Positions 31,296 through 43,011 of a DNA stretch of 64,000 bases are shown here, piece after piece. The notes under the pieces were generated by a model that made no database searches, was not told the DNA's origin, and saw only the letters and a list, made by a program, of their open reading frames with translations. The position numbers were made by a program, and so were the translations under genes. The first letter of the stretch is position 1; every line of letters starts with the position of its first letter. The DNA comes from Mycteria americana (Eukaryota; Chordata; Aves; Ciconiiformes; Ciconiidae). Where the stretch lies: NCBI RefSeq assembly GCF_035582795.1, contig NC_134368.1:1054001-1118000 (forward strand), in the 5' to 3' direction.

Positions 31296-34200
31296 ATGGC
31301 TACGGCCGGCAAGGGTGAGTCCCCGGTGTCCCCTGCCTGCACCGCACCCCCTCCCGGGCTGCCTGCCCTCACCCGGGGCCGGTCTCCAAATTTGATGCTC
31401 CTTCCTGGGGAAGCCCCTCTGCCCGCGGCCGTGCCGGGGGGTCCCTCTGCCCGCGGCCAGGGGTGCAAGGGCTGCCCGGAGCTGCCCGCTCCGTGCCCGG
31501 GGAGCAGCCGAGCAGGTCGGAGGCTACGAGGGACCGGGGGGGACGTTGCTGCTGTTTTTCCGCTGCGAGTTGCGAGCGAGCGCCCGCTGAGGGGGCTTGC
31601 GGCGGGGTGGGGGCTCCGGTGGGGTGCTGCCGGCACCGCTCAGCCACGGCCCCCCCCCCCCCCCCCCGGTGCTCGGCACAACCCCCGGCACCCCCCGCCC
31701 CAGGCAAGGCTGCTGTGGGAGGTGCTGGGTGCTCCTGGGGTGCTGCCAGCCTCTCCCAGACCCCGGCTGCCTCCCCGAAAGGCTCTGGCAGCGCCGGGCT
31801 CGGGGAGCCGGGTGCTTTGTCGGTGCCGGGAGGGGGCCCCGACAGGCCGCCGGCGCGAGGTGCCCCGTGGCGGCAGCGCCCGGCTCTCCGCCGTGCTGAG
31901 ACAAAGACCGAAGAGGCTCTTTGTGCTGCTGCTGGGCGTGATTTCGTCTCCCTTTGTGTGCCCGGTCGCGGCTCCGGCCTCCGCGGCTCCTTCCCCGCTG
32001 CCGGCACGCGGGGCCGCGGGACGGCTCCGTCCCGGGGGCTTTCCTCCTGCCAGCCCTGAAGCCTTCTCCGGCTTCCCGGTGGGACGAGGGCCAGGCCAGC
32101 GGCGGCCCGTGGTGGCCTCCAGGTCCCGTGGTGGCGATGCCGAAGGACAGGCGGGTTGCCTTGTTCCCGCAGCGTGGGGGAGAGGGGCTGGGGGTCCCTG
32201 GGGCGGGAGCAGCGTGCCGGGGGAGCCCCGAGCCCCCCGTGCTTCCCGCTCCAGCCCTGCCTCCTCCTCGGGGACGCTGGGGCCCGGACACCCTCGTTTC
32301 GGGAGGGACACAGTGACTCTGAAGGTGGCATCTGCTTCCGGGGCTTATGATCGCTGCCCACACGTGCAAGGCGGGCGTCCCCCGCCGCGCCCCCCTGCCC
32401 CGAGCCCTGCGGCAGGCGTGGGTCGGACCCCCAAACCCACCTCCTGGGTGCCTGGGGAGCGTGGCACCGGGCCGGCTGCCGGTACGCCGACCGCGCAGGG
32501 TCCGGCAGGTCCCGGTGACCCTCCTGCCATGGCTGTGGTGGGACTTGGGGACTCGAGATAAAACACACCAGCTCTGGGTGATTTTTTTTTTTGCACGGCC
32601 CCTGCCTGATGGAGCCTCTGCCTGTACCTCTGCCTGTACCTCTGCCTGTACCTCTGCCTGTGCCTCCCCTCGCTGCCGGCTGCCCGCAGGACGCGCAATT
32701 GCGTTTCGCCCCTAATGAGATTTCCGTGCTGGCTGACTCACGGCGCGTCCCGCGTGGGTGGGGGCCCCTGCCCCACGCACCGGGGCTGCGGAGGTGCCGC
32801 TGTCGCCGCCCAGGCTCTGCCCGGGGCCCTCGGGGTTGTCCCCTCCTGCCAGGGCGAGGATCGTCCCCGTCGGCCCCTCCTGAGCCGGGACGGGGGGCAC
32901 CGCGCGGTGCAACCTCTCAGGGTCCCCAGGGTGCGTGCCGGTGGGTGACGCGCTTGCCGGGACAGCCGGTTCCTGCCCAGCATCCGCCCCCGCCTGCCGC
33001 CTTCACCTTCCTCCGACCTCCCTCTCTCCAGAGGGTCTTCGGACGCGCCGTGCCGGGGGGCTAGCCGGGCGCCGTGGCTGCCCGGGCCGTTGGTGGCTCA
33101 GTGCCCTCTGGAGATGCTCGTCCCCGGGGGCCACCCGGCTTCCCAGGCTCTGTGCCGGGCATCGGCCGCGCCGTTTCCGAGCGCCGCCTGACGAAGACGC
33201 ACGTTTAGGATTTTCCCCGGCATGGTATCGGGGCTCGGCTCCTCCCAGCCCGGCGCTGGCATCGGGATGCCCGGTGGCAACCGCGGGCTGGGACCTTGCC
33301 CGTTGCCACAGCTCCCAGCCGGCGTACGGGATCCAGGCGGGTCCCTGGGCTCGTCCTACCCCGGGGCACCCGTAAAGGCTCTGTGGGGCAGAGGGTGGCT
33401 GCGCCCCGTCACGGGGGGCCGGGGGCTGCCTGCGTTTCGGCGGGGAGGGTCCCATCTGCGTCCCCTTCCCCGCCGCAGCCACGTGCGGCCGCATCGCTCT
33501 GCGAGCGGCTGAGTCTCTTGTTTTCCCCTGCGTGCGGGGAAGGGATTTCTGCCGAGCTGTTCCGGCTGAACAATGCCGAGTTATTAAATCTCCGGCGTTT
33601 CCAGCCTGCTGAGGCACAAAGAGCCTTTTCTTTAAGGAGGCGGCAATCTGCTGCCGGCTGCTGCCAGATGGATGCGATCGGTGGCCGGACCACGGGGTTT
33701 CTTGGGGTGTACCGGGGAGGAGGAAGAAGAGGAAGAGGAGAGGCTGTTTTCTCTTGGAAGCTCGCAGAGAACGTATTGCAAAAGGGCACGTCACGTTTGT
33801 GCCTCTGCGCGGGCTCCTGCTGGCCGTGGGGACCTCGGTGTCCCCAGGCGGGTGACAGTCCTCGCAGGGCCGCTGCATTTTTGGGTTTCCCCGGGGCACC
33901 GCGGGGTTTGCTCCCCAACATCTGGCCAGCTTTGCAGCCCTGCAGAGCCCTGGGCAGCACCCCGGGACGTGGGGCAGCCCCTCCCTGGGGAAGCTGCCCT
34001 TCTCCCCTGTCCTCCTCCCGCCCGTGCCCCCTTCCCGGCACAGCCCCTGTCTCCGCTTGTCCGGCTCCTCTGCCCCGAGAAAATCACGGGAGCAAGCGAA
34101 TGCTGCCGAGCCCGGGGGACAGAGGGGACCCTCGCAGCCTCTGGGCACCGGCTGGTGGCAGGTCCGTGCTTGGAGGGCGAGCCCTCCGTCACCGGCGTCC

Positions 34201-37200
34201 GTGTCCCCCCTGTCCAGCCCGTGGCACGGGGCGTTTCTGAAATGAGGGGGGGGAAACTGGGGCAGCCCCTCCGTGTCTGACGATGCTCCGGCCTCGGTCC
34301 GTCCCCGGGGGCTGTGGGGGGACACGGAGCCGGGGACGCGGAGGGGGTGCGTCCCGGGTGGGCAGGGAGTGACGCCCGGGCTCTGTCCTCTCCTCCCTGC
34401 GCAGGCAGCAAGGCGAAGGGGGGGGGCGTGCGCTTCGCCCCCAGCCAGCCCGCCGAGGGGGCCCACGGCCACGTGCGCTTCGACGAGAAGCTCCACGACT
34501 CGGCGGTGATGGTGATGCAGGAGAAGGACGGCAGCTTCCTCGTCAAGGTGGGACGGGGACCTGGGGGACGAGGGGTGTACCGCTGCCACCCTGGCCTGTC
34601 CCTGGGTCCGTCCTGGGGGTCCTGTGGGGCGGGTGGACCCCCCAGTGCTGCCCGTTGCAGCCCCCTGAGCTGTGGGGCTCCTGCTGCCCGTAGCTCCTGC
34701 TGCCCGCGGCTCTGCCTGCTCTGGGGAGGTTTCCATCGCTGCCCCTGCGGCCGTCGCTCCGTCTCCATTACAGTTCTCGGATTTGGGGGTGTTTCTGGCC
34801 CCGCTAGCTCCCTGGTGTAGCTGGGGGGGGGGGGGGGGGGCCTGGGGCTGAGCCGGGTCTCGCCCCGCGTGCCAGCGGTGCCGTGGCTTCTCGCTCGCCT
34901 CCGGCCCCGTGCCTGCGGCCGTGGGAGGGTGTTAGCGTAGGCGCAGGTTTAACGGTGGCTCCCAAACCGTGCCGGGGGCCGGTGACGGCAGCGGGGACAG
35001 CGAGCCGCCTTCAATGACACCTTGTATTTCATCCCGGCAGGTTTGCAGACCCGAGCGTGCGCTGCCTGCCCCGTCCCGCAGCTCCTCGCCCCACGCGGCA
35101 GGGCTGAGTGCCGGGAGCGGAGGCTTCGGTGCCGGCGTGCCGTGGGCTTTGGTGGCAGCGGGGTCTGGGTGCGAGACGGGCACCTTGGCAGGGACTCGGA
35201 GGTGCAGGTTGCCGCTCCTCGGCCCCGGGCCGCTTCACCGGGCCCCTCCGCCCCAGCCTCTCCTTTGGCGGCCCTTTCCTCCCAAGACCTGAACCCCTCG
35301 GAGAGCACTGGGGTCGCTCCGGCGTCGCGCGGAGCCGAGCCGTCCCTTTCAGCTCTGAGTCAGTTATTTGTATCATCGGGCGGATGATGGGTTAGCGCCC
35401 TAAAAACGGCAGCGAATTGCTTAGCAATTGCCGAGCTGTGGGTGGTTGTTATTATTTTTCCCCGCCCGTGCCGTGCGGCGTGCCGCGGGCGCCCCGGCAC
35501 TGCACGTGCCTCTCCGGGGAGGGGGGGGGGAAGCCGCCTGCTGCCCTCGGCGCTGCCGGCAGAGCGGGACCGGCCCGGTGCTGGCAGCCACCCGTACCCA
35601 GCTCAGCGTGCCGGTGCCGCGTGGGTCCGTGCCAGGGCCGCGTTTAACCCCGCGGCTCGTCCTTCTGGACAGGTTTGGGGCGCACCCCGCACCCCGCGGC
35701 GCTGCCCCGCATCCCTCCCGCGTCTCGGAGGCAGGAGGAGACCCTCATCCTCTCCCCTGCGGAGAAAAGGCTCTTTAGGGCCGGGCACCAAACACCTTTC
35801 CACGGCCTTAAAACCCCCAAAGCTTCGCATCGTCGGTTCTGTTGGTTTCTGTGTCGCAGCGAAGCCTCGGAGCTGCCGGCGGCCGGGAACGCGCAAGCAT
35901 ACGGCGTGCGTGTCGCATCCGTGCGTGCGTATAGATGGATCGGGGGGGTGTGCGTGTTATATATGTATTTATGGGCGGTTGAGGCGCAGCTCGGAGCAGG
36001 CTGCACGTGTGTGCACGAAAGACCGAGGGTGCCCGGCGGAGGCGTGCCCGCGGTGGGCTTGCCCTGCGTCCCCGGGACGGCATCGCCCTCTCGGCCGGGC
36101 CGGATCCCGGCCGGGCTCTGCCGTGGGGAGGGTTTGCAGGCGCGCCCGGAGCTTTGCAGCAGGCGGGGAGCCCGCCGCTCCCTTCCCAAAATGGCTTTTA
36201 GTGAGCGTGATGGAGACAAGGCCCCGCTCCGGAGGCGGCCGGCTCCGAAAGAGCTCTGGTTTTCATCGTGGCGGTGGGTAAATGACGTTTGAAGGCGTGC
36301 TCTTGGAAACGGCTTGGCTTTTAGAGACCAGAAACGGCAGCCGAACGCGTTCGGCTTGCGCTGGGAAAATTGGTCTCTGCTCCCACGACACCGAAGGGTG
36401 CTCGTTCCCAGGGCTTTGCCCGGAGCTGGTTCTTTTTTCTGCTTGCTTCATGCAGCCAAAATAGAAGCGTTTGTGACGTTTTCCCAATTATTTAGCAAAC
36501 AGCCCCCCGCCTTCCCAGGTGCCTGATGCTTTGTGGGTCCCTGTCCCCGAGGTGGGACGTGGAGGGGGACGGGACGGGACGGGACGAGACGGGACGATGG
36601 CAGCGTGGGACCACCTCCCGCCGCGGCTCGGTGGCCGGCCGAGGCGCGGTGTGACCCCTGCCGTGTCCCCCCCCTCGCAGGTGGGATTCCTGAAGATCCT
36701 CCACAAGTACGAGATCACGTTCCTCCTGCCCCCCGTGCAGAGGCTGGGGAAGGACGTCTGTGCCCTTCCCCTCCCCAACCTCAACCTCCGAGTCATCGGC
36801 GTCGCCCCGCTGCCGGAAGGTAAGGTCCCCGCTTGGTCCCCGCTTTGTCCCCGCGGCGGTTGCGGTGCTGGGTCCCGGATCGTGCCCTTGCTTCGACGCG
36901 GCCGGCGGCGAGGGGTGAGCAGCGAGGGGGGCACTGCCCCGGCCCGGGGGGGGGGGGGGGGGCTGCCGGACCCAGACGAACCCCGAAGTGCCCGTGGGGG
37001 TGGCAGGGGTGTCTGGCTCGCGCTGGAGCCCCGTGGGGAGCACGAACCGGGGGCTCCCGTGGGGTGGGAGCAGCCCCCTGGTCCCGGGCGCGCCCGTGGC
37101 CGTCCGGGTTGAGCCCTTGCCAGGCGTGGGGGACGATCGCTCTCGCGTGGGGAGCCTGGAGCCCCCCGGCAGCCCGCAGGGACGGCTTTTATTGCCGGGG

Positions 37201-40200
37201 CGTTTCCTCCCTCGGGGGTGAGCGTCCTCCGAAGCGCTTTTCCAAACCCCAAGCGTTTTGGGGCTGACAGGCCGATCGGGCTGTCCCCGACCCAGGGGGC
37301 TTTGGGGACAAGTCCCGCTGCAGCCGCTATAGCGACGAGGGTGGCATTCGGTCCTGGCACCGCCCGGGATGGCCGGGTCCGGGTCCGGCCGCGTCCCGGC
37401 GCCCATCCCCGCAGCGCTGCGTCGGAGAGCTTTACCCCACGGAGAAGGAATCCGTGTTTCCACTGCACCCGCCGGGAGATGCCCGGCCCCGACCCGCGTG
37501 CTTGGAGAGCGGCTTGTGTGGCATTTTAATCCGGGAACCTGCTGAACAGAGTCCGGACGTGCTGGTATTTTTAGCACTTGCTCTGTCTGCTCTTTGCCGG
37601 CACCGAGGGTCTGCCTAAAGAAGCGGCTGGAGCCGAGGGGGCATCACCTCTCCGTCTGTCTCCAGGCTTCTCGCTAATTCTTTTGTCGTAGAGGAAAGGA
37701 GAATAACGTCCCGCAACGGAAGCGCTCGCCGTGGGTCTGCGCAGAGGCCTTTGCTTCGTGCCGTCCCTGCAGTGGCTCAGCCCCAGCCGAGCCCATGCTG
37801 GGGGCCGGGCACGTGGCAGCCCCCCCCAGGATCGTGGCTGCGGGGCTGGGGGTCCCGCTGGCTGCTCTGCCCCCTCCTTCCTCCCCGTCCTTCCTCGTCC
37901 CCTTCCCGGCTCCCCCAGCCCTCGGTCCCGCTCGGCCCGTCCCATCCCCGCCGGCAGCGTGGGTTCGGTTGCAGCCCGCACCCGGCCCCGCGGCTGTTGC
38001 TCCGTCCCCCCGCCGCCCCGTGTTCCCGTAATTTATTCTCCGCCATGGGGAGGTTAAACGCTCTTTTACCCCAAATGCGCATCGAGCAGCTGCTGGTTCC
38101 TGTGGGCGCAGGTCGGTCTGGGAGGCGGGAGGCGAAGAGCGGCCGTGGGTTTGTGGAGCAGAGCCCGCGGCCCGGGGGGGACGGGGACAAGGGACAGGGC
38201 TTGCTCCAAGAGGCACCAGGCTCACGCACCGGCCCGGCTCTGGTCTGGGGTCAGTTTGCCGCCGGCACGTCCGCGCGATACGGGAGCGGGGCTGTGCGCG
38301 GTGACCCTGGCGCGGCGGCCGAGACGGCCGAGCGTCGCCCTGGGCTCGGTGGCGGCGGTCTCGGGGACGCAGGTCTCGGGGAAGCGCCTGGGCCGCCTCG
38401 GCTGGGGCCGTGCCAGCAGCAGCCCTGGCCGGCGAGCAGCTGGTGGATGCTCCCTCCCGCATCCCCGTCCCCTCCGTGCCGCCGAGGGGCCGGGAGCGGG
38501 GCCGTGGCTGGCGGGGCCGTGGCTGGCGGGGCCGTGGCTGGCGGGGCCGGGCTGCGGCTCTTCCTCTGCTGCCGCTGGCCCCGGCCCAGCAAAGCACTTA
38601 AGCTTTGTCTGCTTGAAGCTTCCCACCTCGGGCTGGCCCGCCCGGCCCGGGCGCAGGGCCAGGGCTCCCAGGGCTTTGGGGAAAGGAGCCCTTTGGGGAC
38701 CCCAAGCAGCTCCGGTGAGACCCGGAGGAGTCCGGTGCCTCGCAGCGGTTCAGCGGCGTCGGTCCTCGGGGTGCCGGTGGCAGGAGGCTCCGCTTCCCGC
38801 GTCCTCGGCTGCCGGCAGGGATGGGGCTTGCCAGGTTTATCCAGCCGTGGGCCAAATCCAGTCCCGGCGCTGCCCAGCCCGGGCACAGCGCGGTGCCTGG
38901 CTCCCGGCTGCGGTGACGGCCGCGGTGGGGCTGTGATCTGAGGGTGCCCTGGCACGGACGCAGAGACGAAGCGGCCCCGGGTGAGCGTGGGGCCGGCGTT
39001 AAGGGGGTTCCCGGCGCTCGGAAGGAGGAGGGTTTGTCCCCGCTTCTCCCTCCTGCCTCCAGGTACGACCTGGCACGGATAAATTCACCGTGCCCGCCGG
39101 TGGTTTGCTCTCCTCCGTCCGCCTGCGCTCCCCGCGTCCGGCCGGTGCTTCCGAGCCCCGGGGCTGAGCCTCGCGGGGCTGACGGCCCCGTGTGCTGCGG
39201 AGCCGGAGCCTGGGTGACGCTCGGCGCGTTTTTATTTCTTTTTTCCTGCCGTCGCAGCGTCCCCCTGTGCCAGCCGTGTCGGGGTGCCTCCCTGTGAGCT
39301 CCGCGGGGGCTGCAGCTTGCTCGTGCCCCCTCCGCCGGGGCCTGACTAATGCTTTTCTGCGGCTGCTTTAATTTTCTGCCTCTCCTTTATTTTCGCGTTG
39401 TGCTTTTTTCCTCTGGATCAAAAGCAGCCGCCTCCTTCGGCCCTGCCAGCTCTGTCCCCGCGCTGGGGGGGCTCGGGGCCGGGGCCAGCCTTCACCCGCC
39501 CCGAGCTGCGGGCTCCAAGGGCTGTTTCCACCTTCCCTCTGCTGCGCAGGGAGGAGGAGCCGGCGATTTTGGCACGGGTGTGCCCGGCTGGTGGGAGATC
39601 GGGGTGTTTGCCTGGCCAGGGCAGGGTGCGGGCGGCACGGTTCGTTGTGCCCGTGGGGTCCCGTGGGCTGGGGCCGGAGGGTCGGGGCAGGGTGGAGGTC
39701 GGGGTTTGGGCTGGGTGGGAGGTGGGACACCCCCCCCACCCCCCCCCGCCCCGGCTGTGACCAGGGGTGCAGAGCAGCGTCCCGCTCTGCTCCCTCCCGG
39801 TGGGGCTGTGCAAAGCCCCGGGGCAGGGTGACGGGGACAAGCGGGTCTCGGAGCGGGGAAACTGAGGCACGGGGGGGTGGGGAGGGAGCCCAGCAAGACT
39901 CGTACCGTGCCGCTCGGCTCCTCGGTGGCGGGGACGGGACTAAATCGGCCGAGTCCCGGGCTCTGCTGCCTCTGGGTGCCTGCGGTGTGGAGGGGCTCCC
40001 GGGGCGGGGCAGGAGAGGTGCGGGCAGGGCAGGAGAGGTGCGGGCAGGGCAGGAGAGGTGCGGGCAGCTCTGGCAGCCGGAGCCCGGCTCCCAGGGCGTC
40101 TCTGTCCCCAGGCTACAGCGTGAAGTGCGAGTACACGGCACACAAGGAGGGGGTCCTGAAGGAGGAGATGGTCCTGGCCAGCGAGGCCGGTGAAGGCGCC

Positions 40201-41291
40201 TGCGTCAAGGTCGTGGTCCAAGCCCGTGTCATGGGTAAGGGTCTGCCGGCGCCGGCGGGCAGCGGTGCGGGGGCTTCGCGCGGTTCCTTGGGTTTGGGAG
40301 CAGCAATTCCTCGCCGGCACAGCCGGTAACGGGGAGTGCTCTACGGCCTGGCTGGAGACCCGCGGCTTTCCGGGGAGCCAGGGCTGCCGGAGTGCGTGGC
40401 TGAGCCCCACGTGGACCCTGCGCCCCCGGACCCCGCTCCATCCTCCCCGGCACATCTCCCTCCGCCAGCTCTCCCGGTCCAGCCGCTGCAGACGTTCCCC
40501 ACCTAGCAGACTTTTCTGAGAAATTGTCTAAACCGGACTAATTTCACCCCGAAAATCCCCGGCCGGGGGGGACGAGGCTGCGGGCCCTCCCCGGTGGAGG
40601 GGTGCATGGAGCGGGGCTGCAGCCCGCTGGGCTCCCCCTCTCCTCCAGCCACGGCTGCTTGTTAGGCAGCACAGCAATCTTTAATTTTTAATTTTTTTTT
40701 TTCCTCCCCCACCTTGCTGCCTAATTTGGGTTTCTTAATTAGAGCAGCCTTTCGTAGCTCAGCTTCCTCTGCTTCGTGTCACACGGCACCTGCTTTCACC
40801 GGCATCTTCCACGCGGCCGGTCCCGGGGTCCCTGTGCCGATGCTCCCCGGCATCCCCCTGCTTGCGTCCCCATGTCCCCACCCCGGCCCCCATGCACTGC
40901 GGCACCCGGGCCTCGGCACGCCGGGGGCTGAGCGCCGTCCCCGTGCAGCACCCCCAGGGCAGCGACCGCGGCGGTGACCTGGGGACAGGGTGCAGCGTCC
41001 CTGCGTCTCCCAGGGTGCCGGCATCCCTTGCGTGGGGACCCCGGGAGGGAGGACGAGCGCTTGTGAGCCTGAACCCCCCCCCGAAGGGCTCTCAAAACGG
41101 TGAAGCGAGCCCCCCGGGCCAGCCTGAGGCCATAGGGGGCTGCACCCCGGCTCTGTCCCCATCGCCACTGTCTCCCCTCCTGTCCCGCAGACCGGCACCA
41201 CGGCACGCCGATGCTCCTGGACGGCGTGCGCTGCATCGGCGCGGAGCTGGAGTACGACTCGGAGCAGAGCGACTGGCACGGCTTCGACTAG
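31296..41291 (+). CDS. ADISSP: Adipose-secreted signaling protein (C20orf27, UPF0687)
   Basis: Five coding exons, 31296-31314, 34405-34547, 36681-36819, 40112-40234 and 41191-41291, join in phase to 174 residues, the same length as human. Seen: MATAGKGSKAKGGGVRFAP, then HVRFDEKLHDSAVMVMQEKD, LVKVGFLKILHKYEITFLLPP, GYSVKCEYTAHKEGVLKEE, and the nearly invariant end DRHHGTPMLLDGVRC followed by LEYDSEQSDWHGFD. These blocks match human C20orf27. The N-terminal 15 or so residues are the variable part and no clear signal peptide is visible. The human protein has been described as a secreted adipose factor that boosts thermogenesis, but its biochemistry is not settled. The first coding exon is only 19 bases and probably sits in an exon that starts at 31205. 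The introns are large for this window. ATTAAA at 42127 may end the transcript. Confidence 0.95.
32615..32668. repeat. 12-bp tandem repeat in ADISSP intron
   Basis: Four to five copies of cctctgcctgta lie in the intron after the first coding exon. Confidence 0.85.
36569..36600. repeat. (GGGAC)n short array
   Basis: About six pentamer copies of GGGAC (one GAGAC variant) lie 80 bases before the acceptor of ADISSP exon 3. Confidence 0.8.
38493..38550. repeat. 15-bp tandem repeat in ADISSP intron
   Basis: Four copies of ggggccgtggctggc. Confidence 0.85.
40005..40072. repeat. 19-bp tandem repeat before ADISSP exon 4
   Basis: Three copies of gggcaggagaggtgcgggc in the intron, ending 40 bases before the exon 4 acceptor. 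Confidence 0.85.
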
Positions 41292-41936
41292 CCCCCCCCC
41301 GCCCCCCCCCGCGCCCCGCTGCTGCCCGCGCGGCTCCCAAGGACGAAGCTCAAATTTAAAAACGAAGAAGCCAACCCGACCCCCTGCCCCCGGGATCGCG
41401 GCCCTGCGGCCGCCACGGAGCCGGGGCTGAGCTGCTGCATCCCCCTCCCCAGCCGCCGTCGCCAGCGCGGAGGGAGCGCGCCCACCCTCCCCGCTTTGGC
41501 GTCGGGGGGTCCCCGAAGCGCGGCAGGGGTTTCCCAAATGCCGGAGCGTCGCTGCCTCCAGCTGCTGCTGCTTTCCCCCCGCCCTTCTCCCCCGTCTCCC
41601 CAGGAGAGGTGGCTTCGGGGGTGGCGGAGCCCCAGCTGAGCCCCCCGGGCTGGCATTTTGCCTCCTGGGGTTTGGGGCTGAGCTGGGCCGCGGGCCAGGG
41701 CGGGATCCGGCAGCGGGAAGCCGCCTCCCTGGTGGCTCCGGGGCTGGTGCCGGTGTCGCCGTGGCCGTCCCCGTGCCCGTGGCCGTGCCCGTGCACCTCC
41801 TCATGTCGCAGCCCTCGCCTTAGTCTCCTTCCGGTTTTCCTTTTTTTTTTTTTCTTCTTTTTTCCCCTGGTAAGACCCATGGTACAAGGACCAGGAGAAG
41901 TGGCTCAGTTTTGAAAGCAACAGGAGGCTTTATGTG

Positions 41937-41937
<1 letters not shown>

Positions 41938-41972
<35 letters not shown>

Positions 41973-41985
41973 TATAGATATATAT
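41938..41985. repeat. (TA)n microsatellite in the ADISSP 3' UTR region
   Basis: About 15 TA units with TAAATA interruptions lie 650 bases after the ADISSP stop, in the most AT-rich stretch of this half of the window. Confidence 0.9.
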
Positions 41986-42126
41986 ACACGTCTGTGTGTA
42001 TGCGTGGGGTTTTTTAAGTACAAAAATCTATAGAGGTACGTAACAAACTTCAGCCGAGAAGGGGCTGCACCTCCCTTTGCCCCCGTTAAACCCCCCGGGA
42101 GCGCTGTAGCTGGCGGCCGCACCCCG

Positions 42127-42132
42127 ATTAAA
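42127..42132 (+). promoter_or_regulatory. ADISSP: Candidate polyadenylation signal ATTAAA of ADISSP
   Basis: ATTAAA is 836 bases after the stop codon. No AATAAA occurs earlier on the plus strand in this stretch, though TATAAA-type variants lie in the TA array. It is an inference from position. Confidence 0.5.
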
Positions 42133-43011
42133 CCCGCGGAGGAGAGGGGGGGGACAGGGGACAGCCCGGGGGGACAGGGGACAGCCCGGGGGGACGGGGG
42201 ACACCGCCCTTCCCTGCTGTGCTATTTCGGAGGCTCCCGGGGCTGGCACGGGGGGGGTCGCGTCCATGTCTTTGTGCGCCCCGGGGTGCGAGGGGCTGCG
42301 CCAGCCCCTCCCTGCAGACACCGGTAAACCCGGCCGGGCCCTTCGGGGCGAGGGGTCCTGAACGGGGCGAGGGGCTTTGTGCTGCAAACCGCCCCCACCT
42401 CCAGTTAAAAGGGGTCCAGGAGAGGGTGGGCCACCGTCCCCCTCCTCCTGTGCCACCGTCCCCCTCCTCCTGTGCCACCGTCCCCGGCTCGCCGGGCTGT
42501 GCTGGCCCCGACAAGCTCTGCCGCTCGGGGAACGCCAGCTGCGAGGGCGAGGTGCGTTATACGTGAAAAATAGAAATGTGGGTTTACAGGAAGCGTGAGC
42601 ATTGGTGTTCTGGGTGCTGCGGCTCCGGCGGTGGCCTCACCCACACTTGGGGGGCGGCCCGAGCCCCCCGGCCCCTGCTGCCCCGTCCCGCTCAGCGACG
42701 CTGGGGGGGAGGGGGGCGATCCCCCTTTCTGACAGTCGGACCCCGACCCATTTCTGTGGGAGATGTGGAGCGCGTGGGGAGCGTCTTTGGGGTGTCCCAT
42801 GAAAAGGGGGGGGCCACCAGCGGGGTCCGGCAGCAGCCTCGCAGCTCGGCCGGGGGGGTGAGCCGCACGCTCCCTCCGCCCGGCTCCTCCTGCCCGTGGG
42901 GGTCCCGTGGGGCCAGAGCCCAAAGTGGGGGTGCTGGTGGGGGTCCGGAGCGGGCGGCAGGTTCCCGGGGTCCCCGTGCCTCCCCGCACAGCCTCGTGGA
43001 GGGGGGGGGGC
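42133..43011. other. Tail-to-tail spacer between ADISSP and HSPA12B
   Basis: GC-rich. It includes two copies of the gggacaggggacagcccggg block near 42150-42200 and two copies of gtgccaccgtccccctcctc near 42440-42480. No coding exon was recognised. HSPA12B's 3' UTR should lie here, but no clear minus-strand AATAAA or ATTAAA was seen. Confidence 0.5.
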